Below are positions 11,497 to 22,941 of a DNA stretch of 64,000 nt, one piece after another. The DNA is taken from assembly GCA_958510825.1 (NCBI GenBank), contig OY294049.1, positions 23,264,945 through 23,328,944 on the forward strand, read 5' to 3'. Below the pieces are notes generated by a model. That model was not told the DNA's origin. It ran no database searches and saw nothing but the letters and a program-made list of their open reading frames with translations. The position numbers were made by a program, and so were the translations under genes. The DNA is from Brachypterus glaber. Lineage: Eukaryota > Arthropoda > Insecta > Coleoptera > Kateretidae. The stretch's first letter is position 1, and each line of letters begins with the position of its first letter.

Positions 11497-12132
11497 TTTC
11501 TACCTTCAAATTTTAACAATATTTTGTTTTTAAACATTTTTTTATATAGAAAGAAAAAATGTATCATTGTAAAATTTTGTAGGTAGGTATGTTTATTCAT
11601 ATTTAAAGAATATAATTTTTTTTTAGATTTTTAAAAAGTACCATTTTTTGCCATAAATTAAAAAAAAAACATTAAAAAACGGTGGTCGCCCTGATTTCGA
11701 CCGTTTGGATCAACTGAAAAAAAACGGGATATTAAGTATTCTGTATTGAAGTCGCGATAACATCTAGAAGAATTTTTTTTTGCCAAAAAATTAAAAAAAT
11801 GGCAGACGTTTTTCTTAAACATTATTTAAAAAAAATTGAAAAATGTCCGCCACTGTTATTTTTTGACCAAAAATGTTTCTTCTAGATATATGGCTATAGC
11901 GACTTCAATACTAAATAATAATATCCCAATTTTTTTTTTAGTCGATCCAAACGGCATGGCGACCACCAATGTTTTAAGTTATGGCAAAAAATAAGTGGCA
12001 CTTTAAAAATCTAAAAAAAATTGTATTCTTTAAATATAAGTAAATATACCTATAAAATTTCACAATGACATATTTTTTCTTTCTATATAAAAAAATGTTT
12101 AAAAACAAAATATTTAAAAAAAAGGTAGAAAG
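11497..12132. mobile_element. Long palindromic fold-back element, 636 bp
   Basis: The arms 11497-11805 and 11825-12132 are inverted copies starting TTTCTACCTT and ending AAGGTAGAAA. They share AATGTTTAAAAACAAAATATT-type blocks, CGACCGTTTGGATC / GATCCAAACGG, and GAAGTCGC / GCGACTTC. No coding potential. Confidence 0.85.
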
Positions 12133-12139
12133 ACCCCTA

Positions 12140-12215
12140 AAGTATTAGGGAAAATTCAATATACCATTTACATGTAATGGAATGCGTAGCATTACATATC
12201 TTCAAGGCTTGTTTG
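12140..12215 (-). repeat. Copy of the ATGTAATGCTACGCAT family
   Basis: On the minus strand the core AAGATATGTAATGCTACGCA is followed by TTCCATTACATG and AAATGGTATATTG. Other copies lie near 24900, 26890, 29780, 30130, 32900 and 52610. Confidence 0.7.
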
Positions 12216-12239
12216 TTTTTAAGGTACGGGACCCTAAAT

Positions 12240-13048
12240 TAAGTTAGAGTTAAACTTTTTGAATCAAAAAGTTTTTTATTTTTTTACTTGCCCTTGAGAT
12301 TGGCTATGGAGGTCTTGATCAGGATATTAAAACAAACTTAGTTAACATTTTTTGCATAGTTTAATGTTATTAGTAAGTTCGTAGTCCGGAACATTGCTGA
12401 AGTTTGGGTTATACGTGGTTTGGATTGTGTTATGCAATGATATGTTAACCCACATATTCACGGTTTTCCGTTATTCACTTTTGGTTCGACTTAGGAAAAC
12501 ACTGTTTTCTTGTATAGGGGAGAAGGGTGTGATAAAAAACAGGGGTAATAAGAAACGGCGAAGAAAAAAACATAAAAAAAAGTTATAAACACCCCACATT
12601 CATAAACTATTATTCTTAAAAATTTCAGGTTTCTACTTAAATACTTATATAATCTTTTAAACTAAAAAGTTAACCTATATAGTATATTCTACTTCAGGAT
12701 GAAGAGAGGTAAATAAAAGAATCGCGCACGCGGCAGCTGGCGCGTGGTGTCATTGGTTAAAACACTCGAATGTTGCGAGAGTAGGGATGTAGAAAATTAA
12801 ACAGGTCAGTACGTGAGCACTTGCGATGAAGCGTATAATGCATTGCAATGGACCCTTATATAGAAATATTTTGTATTGAGTCCTACTCTGTCACTAAATC
12901 CGTTGTTATCACGTGCGTTTGTTTACACAAACTGCATTTTAATTTTTAGGTGAAACTAGCCGTAAACGGTGAACCGTGTATTATATTGTATCACATTATA
13001 TCCGTTATGTTATTGAATACGAAAAAACGAAAAAAAAAAAAAAATAAA
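12240..13048. other. Unannotated stretch
   Basis: I find no gene. A short GC-richer patch at 12725-12800 (CGCGCACGCGGCAGCTGGCG) stands out but has no identifiable structure. Confidence 0.4.
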
Positions 13049-13050
13049 TA

Positions 13051-13640
13051 CACTGCCCAGTAAAAGAACTTTCCCATTTTTCACCTTAGCGCGTGAAATG
13101 CATTTTTTTATTATCAGATTTACTTTCAGCAACCTTATAAACCCCAATATATCTACCCCAATATAACTACCCCCACCCCTTAGGTGACATTAGAAAAAAA
13201 TCTTATCAGATTCAGATTTGTCGACCCAAAAACCCCTATATAACAATTTTGACGAAAACATCGAAAATATTTAAAAACATTTACCCCCTCACCCCCGAGG
13301 GGGTAGAATTAGAACATTTTTATTATCAGATTCAATTTCAGCAACCTTGAAAACCCCTATGTAGCAATTTACAATTTTTTGTAAAAAAATGTATTGTTCC
13401 CTTGCCGCATACCAATGTTCACCAAAAATAATCCCGAGCGAGAACTTTTGGTAAAATACCTGTATGCCAAATTTCAAGGCTTTAGATTAATGCGTTCTTA
13501 AGTTATCATGAACACAAAATTTCCCGGACAGAACGACCGACCGACCGACAATTTTTTTTTGCTCGAAATCATTCATATCGACATATAACTTCATAAAACG
13601 CAAAAAAATGAAAACTTTTGGGAAAGCAAAATATGTTGAG
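13051..13640. mobile_element. CACTGCCCAG-end repeat element, 5' part
   Basis: The terminus CACTGCCCAGTAAAAGAACT follows a TA and leads into TTTTTCACCTTAGCGCGTGAAATG. The inverse terminus occurs at 51395-51441. The interior holds two to three degenerate repeats of TCAGCAACCTT / CCCCTATAT / ACCCCC, related to the array at 19440-19945, and a minus-strand copy of the GTCGGTCGG repeat (13490-13640). Confidence 0.6.
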
Positions 13641-13754
13641 TAACTCGTAATGCTTTGAAATATAGCATATTTTTATTTGATTAATATTTATATGAAATTT
13701 ATCGTTTAGTTGCCTCGGTAAGAAAATTCTTTTTATGACCTACGTCTGGTGCGA

Positions 13755-13995
13755 AAACTCAGAATCGAGCGATATACCTCGACTCGGTTATGTTTAGTAC
13801 CTTACTCCGTGGGTCGGTAATCGAAATGTTATGTAATACCCTACATAAAGATAAATGGTGCGGCAGTTTGCCTAACCGCGGGATACGTCGCCAGAGGCCC
13901 CAAGACTCCGTGGCCGCATATGCCACGCTGTCGCGATACGGTGTGTCGATGAGATCGTTCCATTTTGGTTCGATACACTGATAGAACATTACACA
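13755..13995. other. Isolated CpG-rich island of unknown function
   Basis: About 240 bases are much richer in G+C and CpG than the surroundings (for example AACCGCGGGATACGTCGCC and CTGTCGCGATACGG). A 90-residue minus-strand frame (13759-14031) and a 63-residue plus-strand frame (13790-13981) both cross it. Neither resembles a family I know. It could be a captured exon, an ncRNA gene or a promoter island. I do not assign a function. Confidence 0.45.
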
Positions 13996-14336
13996 GGACC
14001 ACAAAAAAAAAGTTATTTTTTCATAAACCATATTGTTTCTACGTATTTTTGGGCGCTGAAAACGAATATGGCAATGAAAAAAATTCTTGACCCTGAAATA
14101 TTGCTAAAAAAAAACGATTCATGCCAATACTTGCAGATTTTAAATATCTACCCTAGTTAATTTTTTACAGGGTCACAAAATCCAAATAATGTACTTTTTT
14201 CGTGCTTTTTCAATATATTTTATAAAAGAAATTATATAAATAATATGGATACTGCCAAAAATTTATATAAGTATGTAATACTACTACATACATATGCTTT
14301 ATAAAAAAATACAATTTTTTTTTATATGCAGTGGTG

Positions 14337-15860
14337 GACAGTCTAGGGGGCATTTAACCTTGCACATGACAAAAGAAATATAAAATTAACCAGGCTGATT
14401 CTTTAATATCGATTTAAATAAATTTGACAATAAGGGACCTTAAATTACATATTACATTAATGTGCACAGTGAGTCATTGGGCACAATGAATCGTTGACGT
14501 GTGTTGAAGCGAAGAGGTGGCTGCATAAAATAAATAATGAAAGTATTTTTTTTTGTTAATCTGTTAATTAGGTATATTTGTACTACTTTTACGTAAATTC
14601 CAGTGTAATTTGGCATTTTTACATTCTTTATTAACTCCTTAGTGTGTGTTTACACAAATTTATCAGATATTTGGTATGTTTTTTTATGTCCACTTTGAAC
14701 TGGTCTGGTTACTTGGGGGACACAGTGAGTCACAGACCGATTGGACACAGTGGCTCATGATCCACTGTGCCTCAACTATGATTAAATGTTCCTGTATATT
14801 TATAATTAAAATTATTGTAGGAATTAATCTTTCCCAATTTGAAAATTTTCAAAATTTAGGAAAGCTCTGTAATCGTGAAAAAAATTTTATGCGTATTTTT
14901 GCGTTTTATGACATTTTATGTCGATATAAATCATTTTCAAGCAAAAAAAAATTGTGGTCGATTGGTCCGTCTGTCCGGGAAATCTTGTGGGCACGATAAC
15001 TTAAGAACGCGTTAAGCTAGAGACTTTGGCATACAGGTATGTTACAAAAGTTCTCGCTCGGGATTGTTCACCAAAAACAATCCCGATCGAGAACAATATT
15101 TGTTTACAAAAATTTGAAAATTTCATTATAGAGGGTTTTAATATTGTTGAAATCGAATCCGATAATAAAAAACTCCACCCCCGCAGGGGTGAGGGGGTAA
15201 ATATTTTAAAATATTTTTCATATTTTCGTGAAAATTTGAATGTGGGGATTTTTGAGGTTGCTAAAACTAAATCTTGAAATTATTTTTTTCCAAATCCACC
15301 CCCTTAGGGGTGGTGATGATTTTTTTGAAAATTGGTTTATAAAATATACAATCAATGTATACATTTAACATTGTTTTTCAGGGTCTTGATTTACGTTAGT
15401 TTATTTTGACTTTTGTTTTTTTGCTCTTACTTAAGAGTTTCATTTTCAAGGTTTTGATTTACCAACGTTAATTAATTTTAAGTTTTGTTTTTTGTTACCA
15501 AAGAGTTTTATTTAAGTTTATTTAACTATGTAGGTATCTAAAATAAACATTTTTTTTAATTAATAAATTTACTTAATTTATTTAAATATCACGATTAACT
15601 GTACCCCATACTGACTCACTGTACCACTTGCAGTGATTCACTGTACCCCTTACTGGGGGCTCAGTGAATCAAATGACATACTGTCAAAAAAGTACTTGTA
15701 AAATATCATGGTCTATTCATTTTTAATTTAAACCTGCAAATTATGTTAGCTAAAAGATCAAAGAAACGTAGTATGAAAAAAATCTGGGTTATTGTCAAAA
15801 CTTTTAAAAATATGCGATCTAAAAAAGTAAGTGACTCACTGTGCCCCCTGTTCCCCTACT
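14337..15860. mobile_element. Element with repeated CACAGTGAGTCA motifs
   Basis: The string CACAGTGAGTCA or a close variant occurs in one orientation at about 14466, 14720 and 14746, and inverted near 15610, 15634 and 15834. The ends are weak inverted repeats: TCTAGGGGGCATT near 14350 and the inverse of GGGGAACAGGGGGCACAGTG near 15850. This fits a transposon with subterminal binding motifs. The interior carries a GTCGGTCGG-type repeat (14935-15100) and a 13051-type repeat (15100-15320). Confidence 0.5.
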
Positions 15861-16189
15861 TATGCACATGAAAATGTCAGGCCAAAAACTTTCAAAATGT
15901 TGGTATAACATTTATCAGAATCAGCTGATTTTCGCTATCTTTATTAATCATCTTTTATAAAATACCGGCACTATAGTGACCACAATGTTGTTGTTAGTTT
16001 AAATATTTTAATATTGTATTTAATATAACGTTATAATGTTTTAGAATAATCGTAAAAATTGTATTCTATACATAAAAGTTGACACAAAAACGTTTTGTAT
16101 TAATATTTTTAGATTTTTCTATTAGTGTACAACTTTAGAGTCGCAGAGAAAGAGATAGATAAGGGGTTTTCCATTTTTTTATTTTAAAA

Positions 16190-16292
16190 ATGAGTACTCA
16201 GATTTTACTCAGTTAACTGTCAAATCTAACCAATCAGGGAGTCTAAAACTGACAGTTAGCTGAGAATAATCTTAGTACTCAGTTAAATAAAA
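16190..16292. mobile_element. Small fold-back repeat, ~100 bp
   Basis: GAGTACTCAGATTTTACTCAGTTAACTGTCA on the left is mirrored on the right as TGACAGTTAGCTGAG and then CTTAGTACTCAGTTA. The loop contains AACCAATCAGGGAG. Confidence 0.7.
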
Positions 16293-16313
16293 AAAACAGT
16301 GGGTTTTATACTA

Positions 16314-17318
16314 CACTACCGCACATTAAATTCCGGACACCTAAAAAATTGACCTTTTTTAAATTCAAATATTTCGAAAACTAATTAATGGATTTGACTG
16401 ATTCTTTATTAGTTTTAAAGCTTAAATATTCTCTACTTTTGATTGTTTTAAGAATGATTATTTTTTTCTTCGTATTAACAGCAACAAATAATGTACAACT
16501 ATGTTTTTTACCCCATCTTCTAGGACTTACATGGTACGCCACTGCAACTATTTATCAAATTATTAAAGTCTTTCTTACTTTTGCAGTTTTTTCTTTTTTA
16601 TTTTTTTACTTTTTTAGTTCTGGTTTAGGAGATATCAGGATTTTCCTGAAAGTTGTCATTTTTTCAGTCAACTAAAAAAGTACTAAATCAGCAGAGTTTT
16701 TTATTTGAAGCTCATGTCTTTTACTTCATCTTCTACGCTCATGTCTTTTACTTCTTCTTCTACAGTTTCTTCATCCCGGGGTAACTTTTTATTGCCGTCT
16801 GACGGTGGCTTAACGGTGATTTCGCAGAACTGCCGCCGGACGGAGTGACCCTATTTTTTCTTCTATACAAGTTTTTCAAACCCAATTTATGTTTTTGATA
16901 AACTTGATTAGAAGAAAAACTTAACTCGGTTAAGCTTCAAATTTAAAGCACAGCATCAATCAAATTCATGTAGTACTTTTTAAGTTAACTGAAAAAATGA
17001 CAATTTTCAGAAAAATCCTGATATCTCCTAAACCAGAAGTAAAAATGTAAAAAAAATAAAAAAGAAAATATTCACTAAAACTGCAGTGGCGTACCATGCA
17101 AGTCCTAGAAGACGGGGTAAAAAACATAGTTGTACATTATTTTTTGCTGTTAATACGAAAAAAAAATATTTAATCATTCTTAAAACAGTCAAAAGTAGAG
17201 AATGTTTAAGCTTTAAAACTAAAAAAGAATCATTCAAATCCATTAATTAGTTTTTCGAAATATTTGAATTTAAAAATGGTCAATTTTTTAGGTGTCCGTA
17301 ATTTAATGTGCGGCAGTG
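16314..17318. mobile_element. Palindromic TA-flanked MITE with a coding-like loop
   Basis: It is flanked by TA (16312-16313 and 17319-17320). The termini are CACTACCGCACATTAAATTC and its inverse, followed by CGGACACCTAAAAAATTGACC. The arms are about 365 bp (16314-16680) and 350 bp (16970-17318). TA duplication suggests the Tc1/mariner superfamily. The 290-bp loop differs in composition from the arms and holds the fragment at 16701-16850. Frames inside the arms (95 and 71 residues) mirror each other and are not genes. Confidence 0.85.
16701..16850 (-). pseudogene. Captured coding-like fragment, C-terminal 49 residues
   Basis: On the minus strand an acceptor-like AAAATAG is followed by 49 sense codons and a TAA. 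The peptide contains RRQFCEITVKPPSDG, then the acidic, lysine-bearing repeat EEEVKDMSVEDEVKDMSFK. That repeat is encoded by two tandem 27-bp units (GAAGTAAAAGACATGAGC). The G+C content and CpG density (CCGTCCGGCGGCAG) differ sharply from the MITE arms. It looks like the last exon of a host gene picked up by a transposon. I do not recognise the source. There is no start codon, so it is not a complete gene. Confidence 0.5.
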
Positions 17319-17320
17319 TA

Positions 17321-17700
17321 TATTGGAAAAACGGTAGGTACTGAAAATGTCTTATGGGAAATTCATTGACGATTGCGATATCAACAATTTTTTAATTTTA
17401 TTCTTACATAATGGTAACGGCTATGGCCTATGGCCTGTGGCCGGCACTAATGAAATTATAGCGTTAATAATACAACAACATGTAGTTATATATGCGCCAA
17501 CCTAAAATTTTACTATAGTATAGTACCAACAATGACATAATATAACATTTGTTGTTGTATTTATTACAATTTTATGGTGTTTATCTCTTATTCTACAACT
17601 GGTTGTTGTATGACATATTTAGGTTATAAAATATTACAAAATACGGTTGGCGCCTATATTTCTACAATTTTATCAGGGTGTGGCCTATGGCCTATGGCCT
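17321..17700. other. Unannotated stretch with short CTATGGC repeats
   Basis: Short CCTATGGCCTATGGCC-type runs occur near 17420 and 17682. Nothing else is recognisable. Confidence 0.4.
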
Positions 17701-17701
17701 A

Positions 17702-18565
17702 CCTGAGGAAAATGCCAACAAAAATCGTGACAATTTTAACAAAAATCTTGACAAAATCGTGAGAAATCGTCAGGAAAATCTCGTGAAAAATCTTGAGGAA
17801 AATACCAACAAAAATTGTGACAATTGTGACAAAATAGTGAGAAATCGTGAGGAAAATCCCAACAAAAATCGTGACAATTGTGACAAAATCGTGAGAAATC
17901 GTGAGGAAAATCCCAACAAAAATCGTGAAAATTTGTGACAAAATCGTGAAAATTCGTGTGGAAAGTCCCAACAAAAATCGTGACAATTGTGACAAAAATT
18001 TTGACAAAATCGTGAGGAAAATCTTGTGAAAAATCTTGAGGAAAATCTCAACAAAAATCGTGATAATTGTGACAAAATCGTGAGAAATCTTGAGGAAAAT
18101 TCTGACAAAAATCGTGACAATTGTAACAAAATCGTGAGAAATCGTGAAGAAAATCCCAACAGAAAACGTGACAACTGTGACTAAATCGTGAGAAATCGTG
18201 GGGAAAATCCCAAGAAAAATCGTGATAATTGTGACAAAATCGTGAGAAATCTTGAGGAAAATTCTGACAAAAATCGTGACAATTGTGACAAAATCGTGAG
18301 AAATCGTGAGGAAAATCCCAACAAAAAACGTGACAATTGTGATAAAATCGAGAGAAATCGTGGGGAAAATCCCAAGAAAAATCGTGAAAATTATGACAAA
18401 ATCGGAGAAGTCGTGAGGAAAATCCCAACAAAAATCTTGACAATTGTGACAAAAATGTATGGGTTTCAAGCCGTAAGACTTTTTTTCCAATGTCAAAAAT
18501 CTAATTGAAACAAAATCGGAGAAATCGTGAGGAATATCCCAACAAAAATCGTGACAATTGTGACA
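17702..18565. repeat. 54-bp minisatellite, about 14 degenerate units
   Basis: The unit includes AAAATCGTGAGAAATCGTGA, then GGAAAATCCCAACAAAAATC, then GTGACAATTGTGAC, 54 bases in all. Because 54 is divisible by 3, long frames stay open on both strands: 265 residues on the minus strand (17699-18496) and 86-134 residues in others. These are by-products of the period. A spacer with ATGGGTTTC-AG-CGTAAGAC (about 18455-18500) recurs at 18573-18615. Confidence 0.9.
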
Positions 18566-18615
18566 AAAATTTATGGGTTTCGAGACGTAAGACTTTTTTT
18601 TCCAATGTCAAAAAT

Positions 18616-19088
18616 CTAATCTGGTACCTATACTTTAAAAAACTGGCTAGAACGGAAGTGGTTAATATTTACGTATTTATATAGCTATTATTTGGTTGAA
18701 ATATAGTGGAATGTTCCGTGCATTTCTTACCACTTACTTCCCACCGCTAAAACGAAAACAATCCGTTGTTGATTTTGTTTCCCTAAAACCGTGTTTTGCA
18801 ACAACAGATTTTCCTTTTACGTGCTAAGAAGGAAACATTAAAATTACAACAGACATGGATTAAAATATCACTATAAAGCAATAGTTTGTAGATTAATTTT
18901 GTTTAAGGGTCATTCTGTATAACGTACGTAATTTTTACACGTTTTCGGTAAAAAAATCCAATCTTTTATGAGCAAATGCAACCTATAATCTAATAGTATA
19001 TCACGCACCTAGTTTTTAGTGCACAGCTGCGCCTCGTAAAAAAAGAACTCCATGTGCACTGGAATGGTTTGCGTCGAGTTGCGTATAC
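18616..19088. other. Unannotated stretch
   Basis: I see no gene, repeat array or RNA structure. Confidence 0.4.
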
Positions 19089-19289
19089 TATTTTTCCTAC
19101 GACCTAACACCTAAACACAAAAAAAACGCAAAAACTATGTTAAAATTAGTTTTCAAGTTATGTTTTTAACATTTACTAATTTTTTGACAGCAGATATGTA
19201 AAATCAGCTGATTGTCACTTCCCAACTGTTGTCATAGGTAACGGGTGAGAAATAGGCACCAGCTACTAACTAGGTCGTAGGAAAAAATA
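19089..19289. mobile_element. TIR MITE, 201 bp
   Basis: It starts TATTTTTCCTACGACCTA and ends with the exact inverse, TAGGTCGTAGGAAAAAATA. The interior is non-coding. Confidence 0.8.
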
Positions 19290-19439
19290 AATACATTCAT
19301 CGTGAAATATGTTACTACTTATAAGTTAACATTTTTTATTATGCCAACAGTAATTTCCTTCCTTTCAGAGTTTTAATTATTTTGCTTTATTTTAAAATTT
19401 TACGAGAACTCAAGAAGTCTTTAAGCCAGAGACCGATAT

Positions 19440-19945
19440 TTCGAACTACCCCCCGCCCTTCAGGGGTTGGAGTTAGATTTTTTTAATTATCACTATCATC
19501 AACCTCAAAAACCCCAATATACAAATTTTCACGAAAACTACCCCCGCCTCTCAGGGGTTGGAGTTAGATTTTTTTTATTATTATATTCACTTTCAGCAAC
19601 CTCAAAAACGTCAATATACAAATTTTCACTAAAACTATCCCCGCCCCTCAGGGGGTGGAGTGTTTTATTATTAGATTCACTTTCAGCAACCTCAAAAACC
19701 CCAATATTACAATTTTCACGAAACATCGAAAACTCCCCCCCGCCCCTCAGGAGGTGAAATTAGAACAAATTTATTATTTGATTCAGATTCGCCGACCCCA
19801 AAAATACCCTATATACTATACTATATATAATTTTGACGAAAATATTAAAAATATTTAAAAAATATTTACTCCCTCACCCCCGCGGGGTTGGAGAGAAAAT
19901 TTTTATAATCAGATTCAATTTCAGCAACCTTAATAAACCCTATAT
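19440..19945. repeat. ~90-bp tandem array (CCCCTCAGG units)
   Basis: At least five units of CCCCGCC-CTCAGGGGTTGGAG, ATTATTAGATTCA, CAGCAACCTCAAAAACCCC and AATATACAAATTTTCACGAA occur. Diverged single units of the same consensus lie at 13100-13480, 15100-15320, 49700-49795 and 51160-51400. Confidence 0.85.
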
Positions 19946-20555
19946 AATAATTTTCAATTTGTTGTAAAAAAAATGTATTTATAAAGGTATATAGGTATAA
20001 AACCAAATCTTTTGAAGCCGGCGGTCGTAAACTCGGGCGTTTTAGCAAACATCGGTTTTAAGTTAAAACTTTTAACGAGTTGCAAAAGGTCACCGGTGAA
20101 ATGCAGACTGGTTGCTGCATATTGTGTTAGATGATACATAATAGACACGCGTTCTTAACATAAGCTTGAGAATAGTAATTCTTGGAAATGTGGTATTATT
20201 CTCGCGCCAAGAATAGTATACTTATTTAAAGTCTTAATACACTGACTTTAAGTATACCTAAATGAACTAAAATCAAGATTACTTATATAAGTATTTATAC
20301 TTGATTAAATAATAGCTTCTTATTCGCTAAAGAATTTATTTACTTTTTAAGAGTGTATCTTCATGTTCTTTAAGACAATTTATTCTTTTTTAAATACAAA
20401 ATTACTTAAAGTGACTATAACTATGTTCGGACAACAAGTATAAGAGTATATTGGCTTCAAATATTTGTTATACTCATGGAAAGAATATTCTACTTAGAAC
20501 AAGTGTAAAATTTTAAGTATATGCTTATTTTTGAATGTAGATTTGATTTTTTCCG
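19946..20555. other. AT-rich stretch without gene
   Basis: Short frames of about 60 residues occur at 19866-20148. From 20150 the sequence is rich in TAAGTAT and TTAAGT words. Nothing is recognisable. Confidence 0.4.
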
Positions 20556-20890
20556 TGGACTTACTTTTTAGAGACTGGGTTGTGTGGCTTTATCCCGGAA
20601 TCCCATTTAATTCATCTTACGAGCCAAACAGCTGGAAAAAGCAGTAACAATAACGAAATTTTAAAATCCATTAAATTGCAATCATAACCTCAAAATTGAA
20701 ATTTCTCCAATTATCAAAAATTTTATACTTGCGTTCGTATTTTTTTTTTGATTTGGGTGATATAGTATTAAAAATAGCCACTTTTGCTTCTTTCAAAATG
20801 TCCTCAGGGAAAAAAACACTATTCTTGATCCTAAAAGTCCAAATTTAATTTGAAAACGACGTCACGCGGTGAAATAAATTTTAACTGTCA
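20556..20890 (+). repeat. Dispersed repeat, copy 1
   Basis: About 330 bp recur in the same orientation at 22942-23277. Landmarks are GACTGGGTTGTGTGGCT, TAGCCAAACAGCT-type and ACGACGTCACGCGGT. The copies have diverged by roughly a fifth. The repeat class is unknown. Confidence 0.75.
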
Positions 20891-21150
20891 AACTTGCAAT
20901 TGTTTTTTTTTCTACCGTAGCCACCTATTGTTTCAGCGGCCATAATGAAATAAAACGTTGTGTATACATAAAAAAGCATTGTTAAAAATCGCATATTCTT
21001 ATGATTACAAATGTATTGAATAAAATTTAGTATGGCACACGTGGGTAAATAGATATTATCCTCATTATCTTACTTTACCCACTAGTATCATATGTAAATA
21101 ACTATTATCCAATACATCAATATTAGGGTGTAGCGTACTTTATATAGCAT

Positions 21151-22360
21151 ATCGTCGGCTTACAAGTAAAGAGCACTAAGTCCAAAAACATGGTTTTGAG
21201 ATATTGGCAAATGTAACTTTCATTGTTGTTTTTTAATTTTTGTAATAATTGTTTTTGGAAAAAACTACCGCAAATTGCAATGACATGTTTGGACATAATG
21301 ATGTCCCATTTGCAGTTAAATAAAGAAAAATTGAAGTAGTTTAATTTAACTAAATTTGAAAAAAGACATGGACTTAGTGCCTTTTAATTGTAGGCCCACG
21401 ACGTCGGCTTACAAGTAAAGAGCGCTAAGTCAATAAAATAATAAAAAAAACAACTATTTAAAATTAAAACCCTTCTATTAATTAAACGTAATGTATAACT
21501 ATAAAGTAGGAAACAAGATTTTTACATACATTTTCAAAAACTAGATTTTTAAAAGAAGGATTTGGACTTTTTGATTGTTTAAAGAACGTTTCCAAAATTA
21601 ATAAAATTAATTAGTATTGATTATATGAAACTGCTTACTATGCCAGAACTAAGACAGTTTTCAGAGGCCATCGGCTGTGCCGGCAAAGAATCATCTCCTA
21701 AAGTCAATAATTATAATGAATCATTATTAATAATAAAACACTTCACGGTGCAATTCTAAGGGCTGTTTTCCCAACTTGCCGCGAACTTTTGTTTTTTTCT
21801 TATATTCTTGTTATTTATGTAGTAACTAAGGATTTAAGAGCAAAATTAAAATAATCTATCGGTTAAAATTTGAATGCGTTTGTCAGTATAATAAATAACG
21901 CGATATTGTATCATATAAATGATTCAAGCAATCATATTTTTATAAATTAACTCTTTTTAGAAAGTCGCTTAGTGCAGAAACATTTCACAAGTCTACAAGT
22001 AAAACGCACTAAGGGCAACTTGCACCAACTTTTGGTACGGGATTATCTCAGCCAAACCGAGTTTAAGTTAAAAATGCTGCGTTCTGATTGGTCGGCCGTC
22101 AATTTAATCCAAGTTTAAAGTTAAATCATCATTGGTGCAAGTGGCCCTAAGTGCACTAAGTCACTTAGTGCCTATTGCCAGATAAAATTTTAATCAAAAT
22201 CAAATTGGTGCATTTTCTATAGTAGGTAACTCCCTTGGCAGTCCACCTAGAAGTTAGTTCGGTTTACCTATACATAGATCATCAAAATTAACTACAGTGC
22301 TATTAAAATCCCATTTTTGCAAAAAAGTGACTTAGTCCCTTTTACTTGTAAGCCGACGAT
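21151..22360. mobile_element. TIR element with 9-10 bp target duplication, 1,210 bp
   Basis: The left end ATCGTCGGCTTACAAGTAAA is mirrored at the right end by TTTACTTGTAAGCCGACGAT, with two mismatches at most. The flanks are ATATAGCAT (21142-21150) and ATATAAGCAT (22361-22370), a likely target duplication of a length typical of Mutator-like elements. The TIR core and CACTAAGT recur inside (21407-21431, 21990-22015, 22145-22175). No transposase frame is visible. Confidence 0.75.
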
Positions 22361-22370
22361 ATATAAGCAT

Positions 22371-22613
22371 TTTGAAAAACGAAAATGCTTGGGGTGCCAT
22401 TTTTTTTTACCTAAAATAAAAACGTGTGAAGTTACAAAACAATCAGAGAAGAGTTTGATGCTCCGCAAGCCCAAAACAAGCAAAAATCCTCACAAAATAC
22501 GTGAGGATTTTTGGTTGTTTTGGCCTTGTGGAGCAGCAAACGTTGTGTAACTTCACACGTTTTTTTTAGGGAAAAAGAAAAAAATGGCACCCAAGCATTT
22601 TAGTTTTTCCAAA
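22371..22613. mobile_element. Hairpin MITE, 243 bp
   Basis: The arms are inverted copies: GAAAATGCTTGGGGTGCCAT and its inverse at the right end, both followed inward by AACGTGTGAAGTTACA. The loop is near 22493. It lies directly next to the target duplication of the preceding element. Frames of 77 and 63 residues are two strands of the hairpin. Confidence 0.85.
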
Positions 22614-22941
22614 TTTAATTTATAGCAGTACGCAATGCCCTAATCAATATAAGTAAATATTTTTACAACGGGTTTGAATAGTATATGTTTGTGTATACAA
22701 TATAGTTATGTTTTATAAAATAAACTACGCAGTATATTCGCACATCCAATATTCCAATCTGTTTTGAAAATATTCACTGTGCGAATTTACTATCTTAATT
22801 GAAAAACAGACCATAGTTTACTGTCGTTAATATACCTAAGGAAATTGACATTTTATTCATTGTTTATAAATTGTCTCCCCTAGCAACGTAAGTAATGTTT
22901 TTACCCCAATGTTTTAGAAAGGGCAGGTTTTTTACAAAATA

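Noticed and set aside
16388..17243. Hydrophobic frames of 95 and 71 residues with similar sequence
   Set aside because: They are the two arms of the palindrome at 16314-17318 read in opposite directions.
17699..18496. 265-residue minus-strand reading frame
   Set aside because: It lies wholly in a 54-bp tandem repeat. Several frames on both strands are open for the same reason.
17702..18565. CRISPR-like regular array
   Set aside because: There are no unique spacers. Units abut directly and are degenerate, and the genome is eukaryotic.
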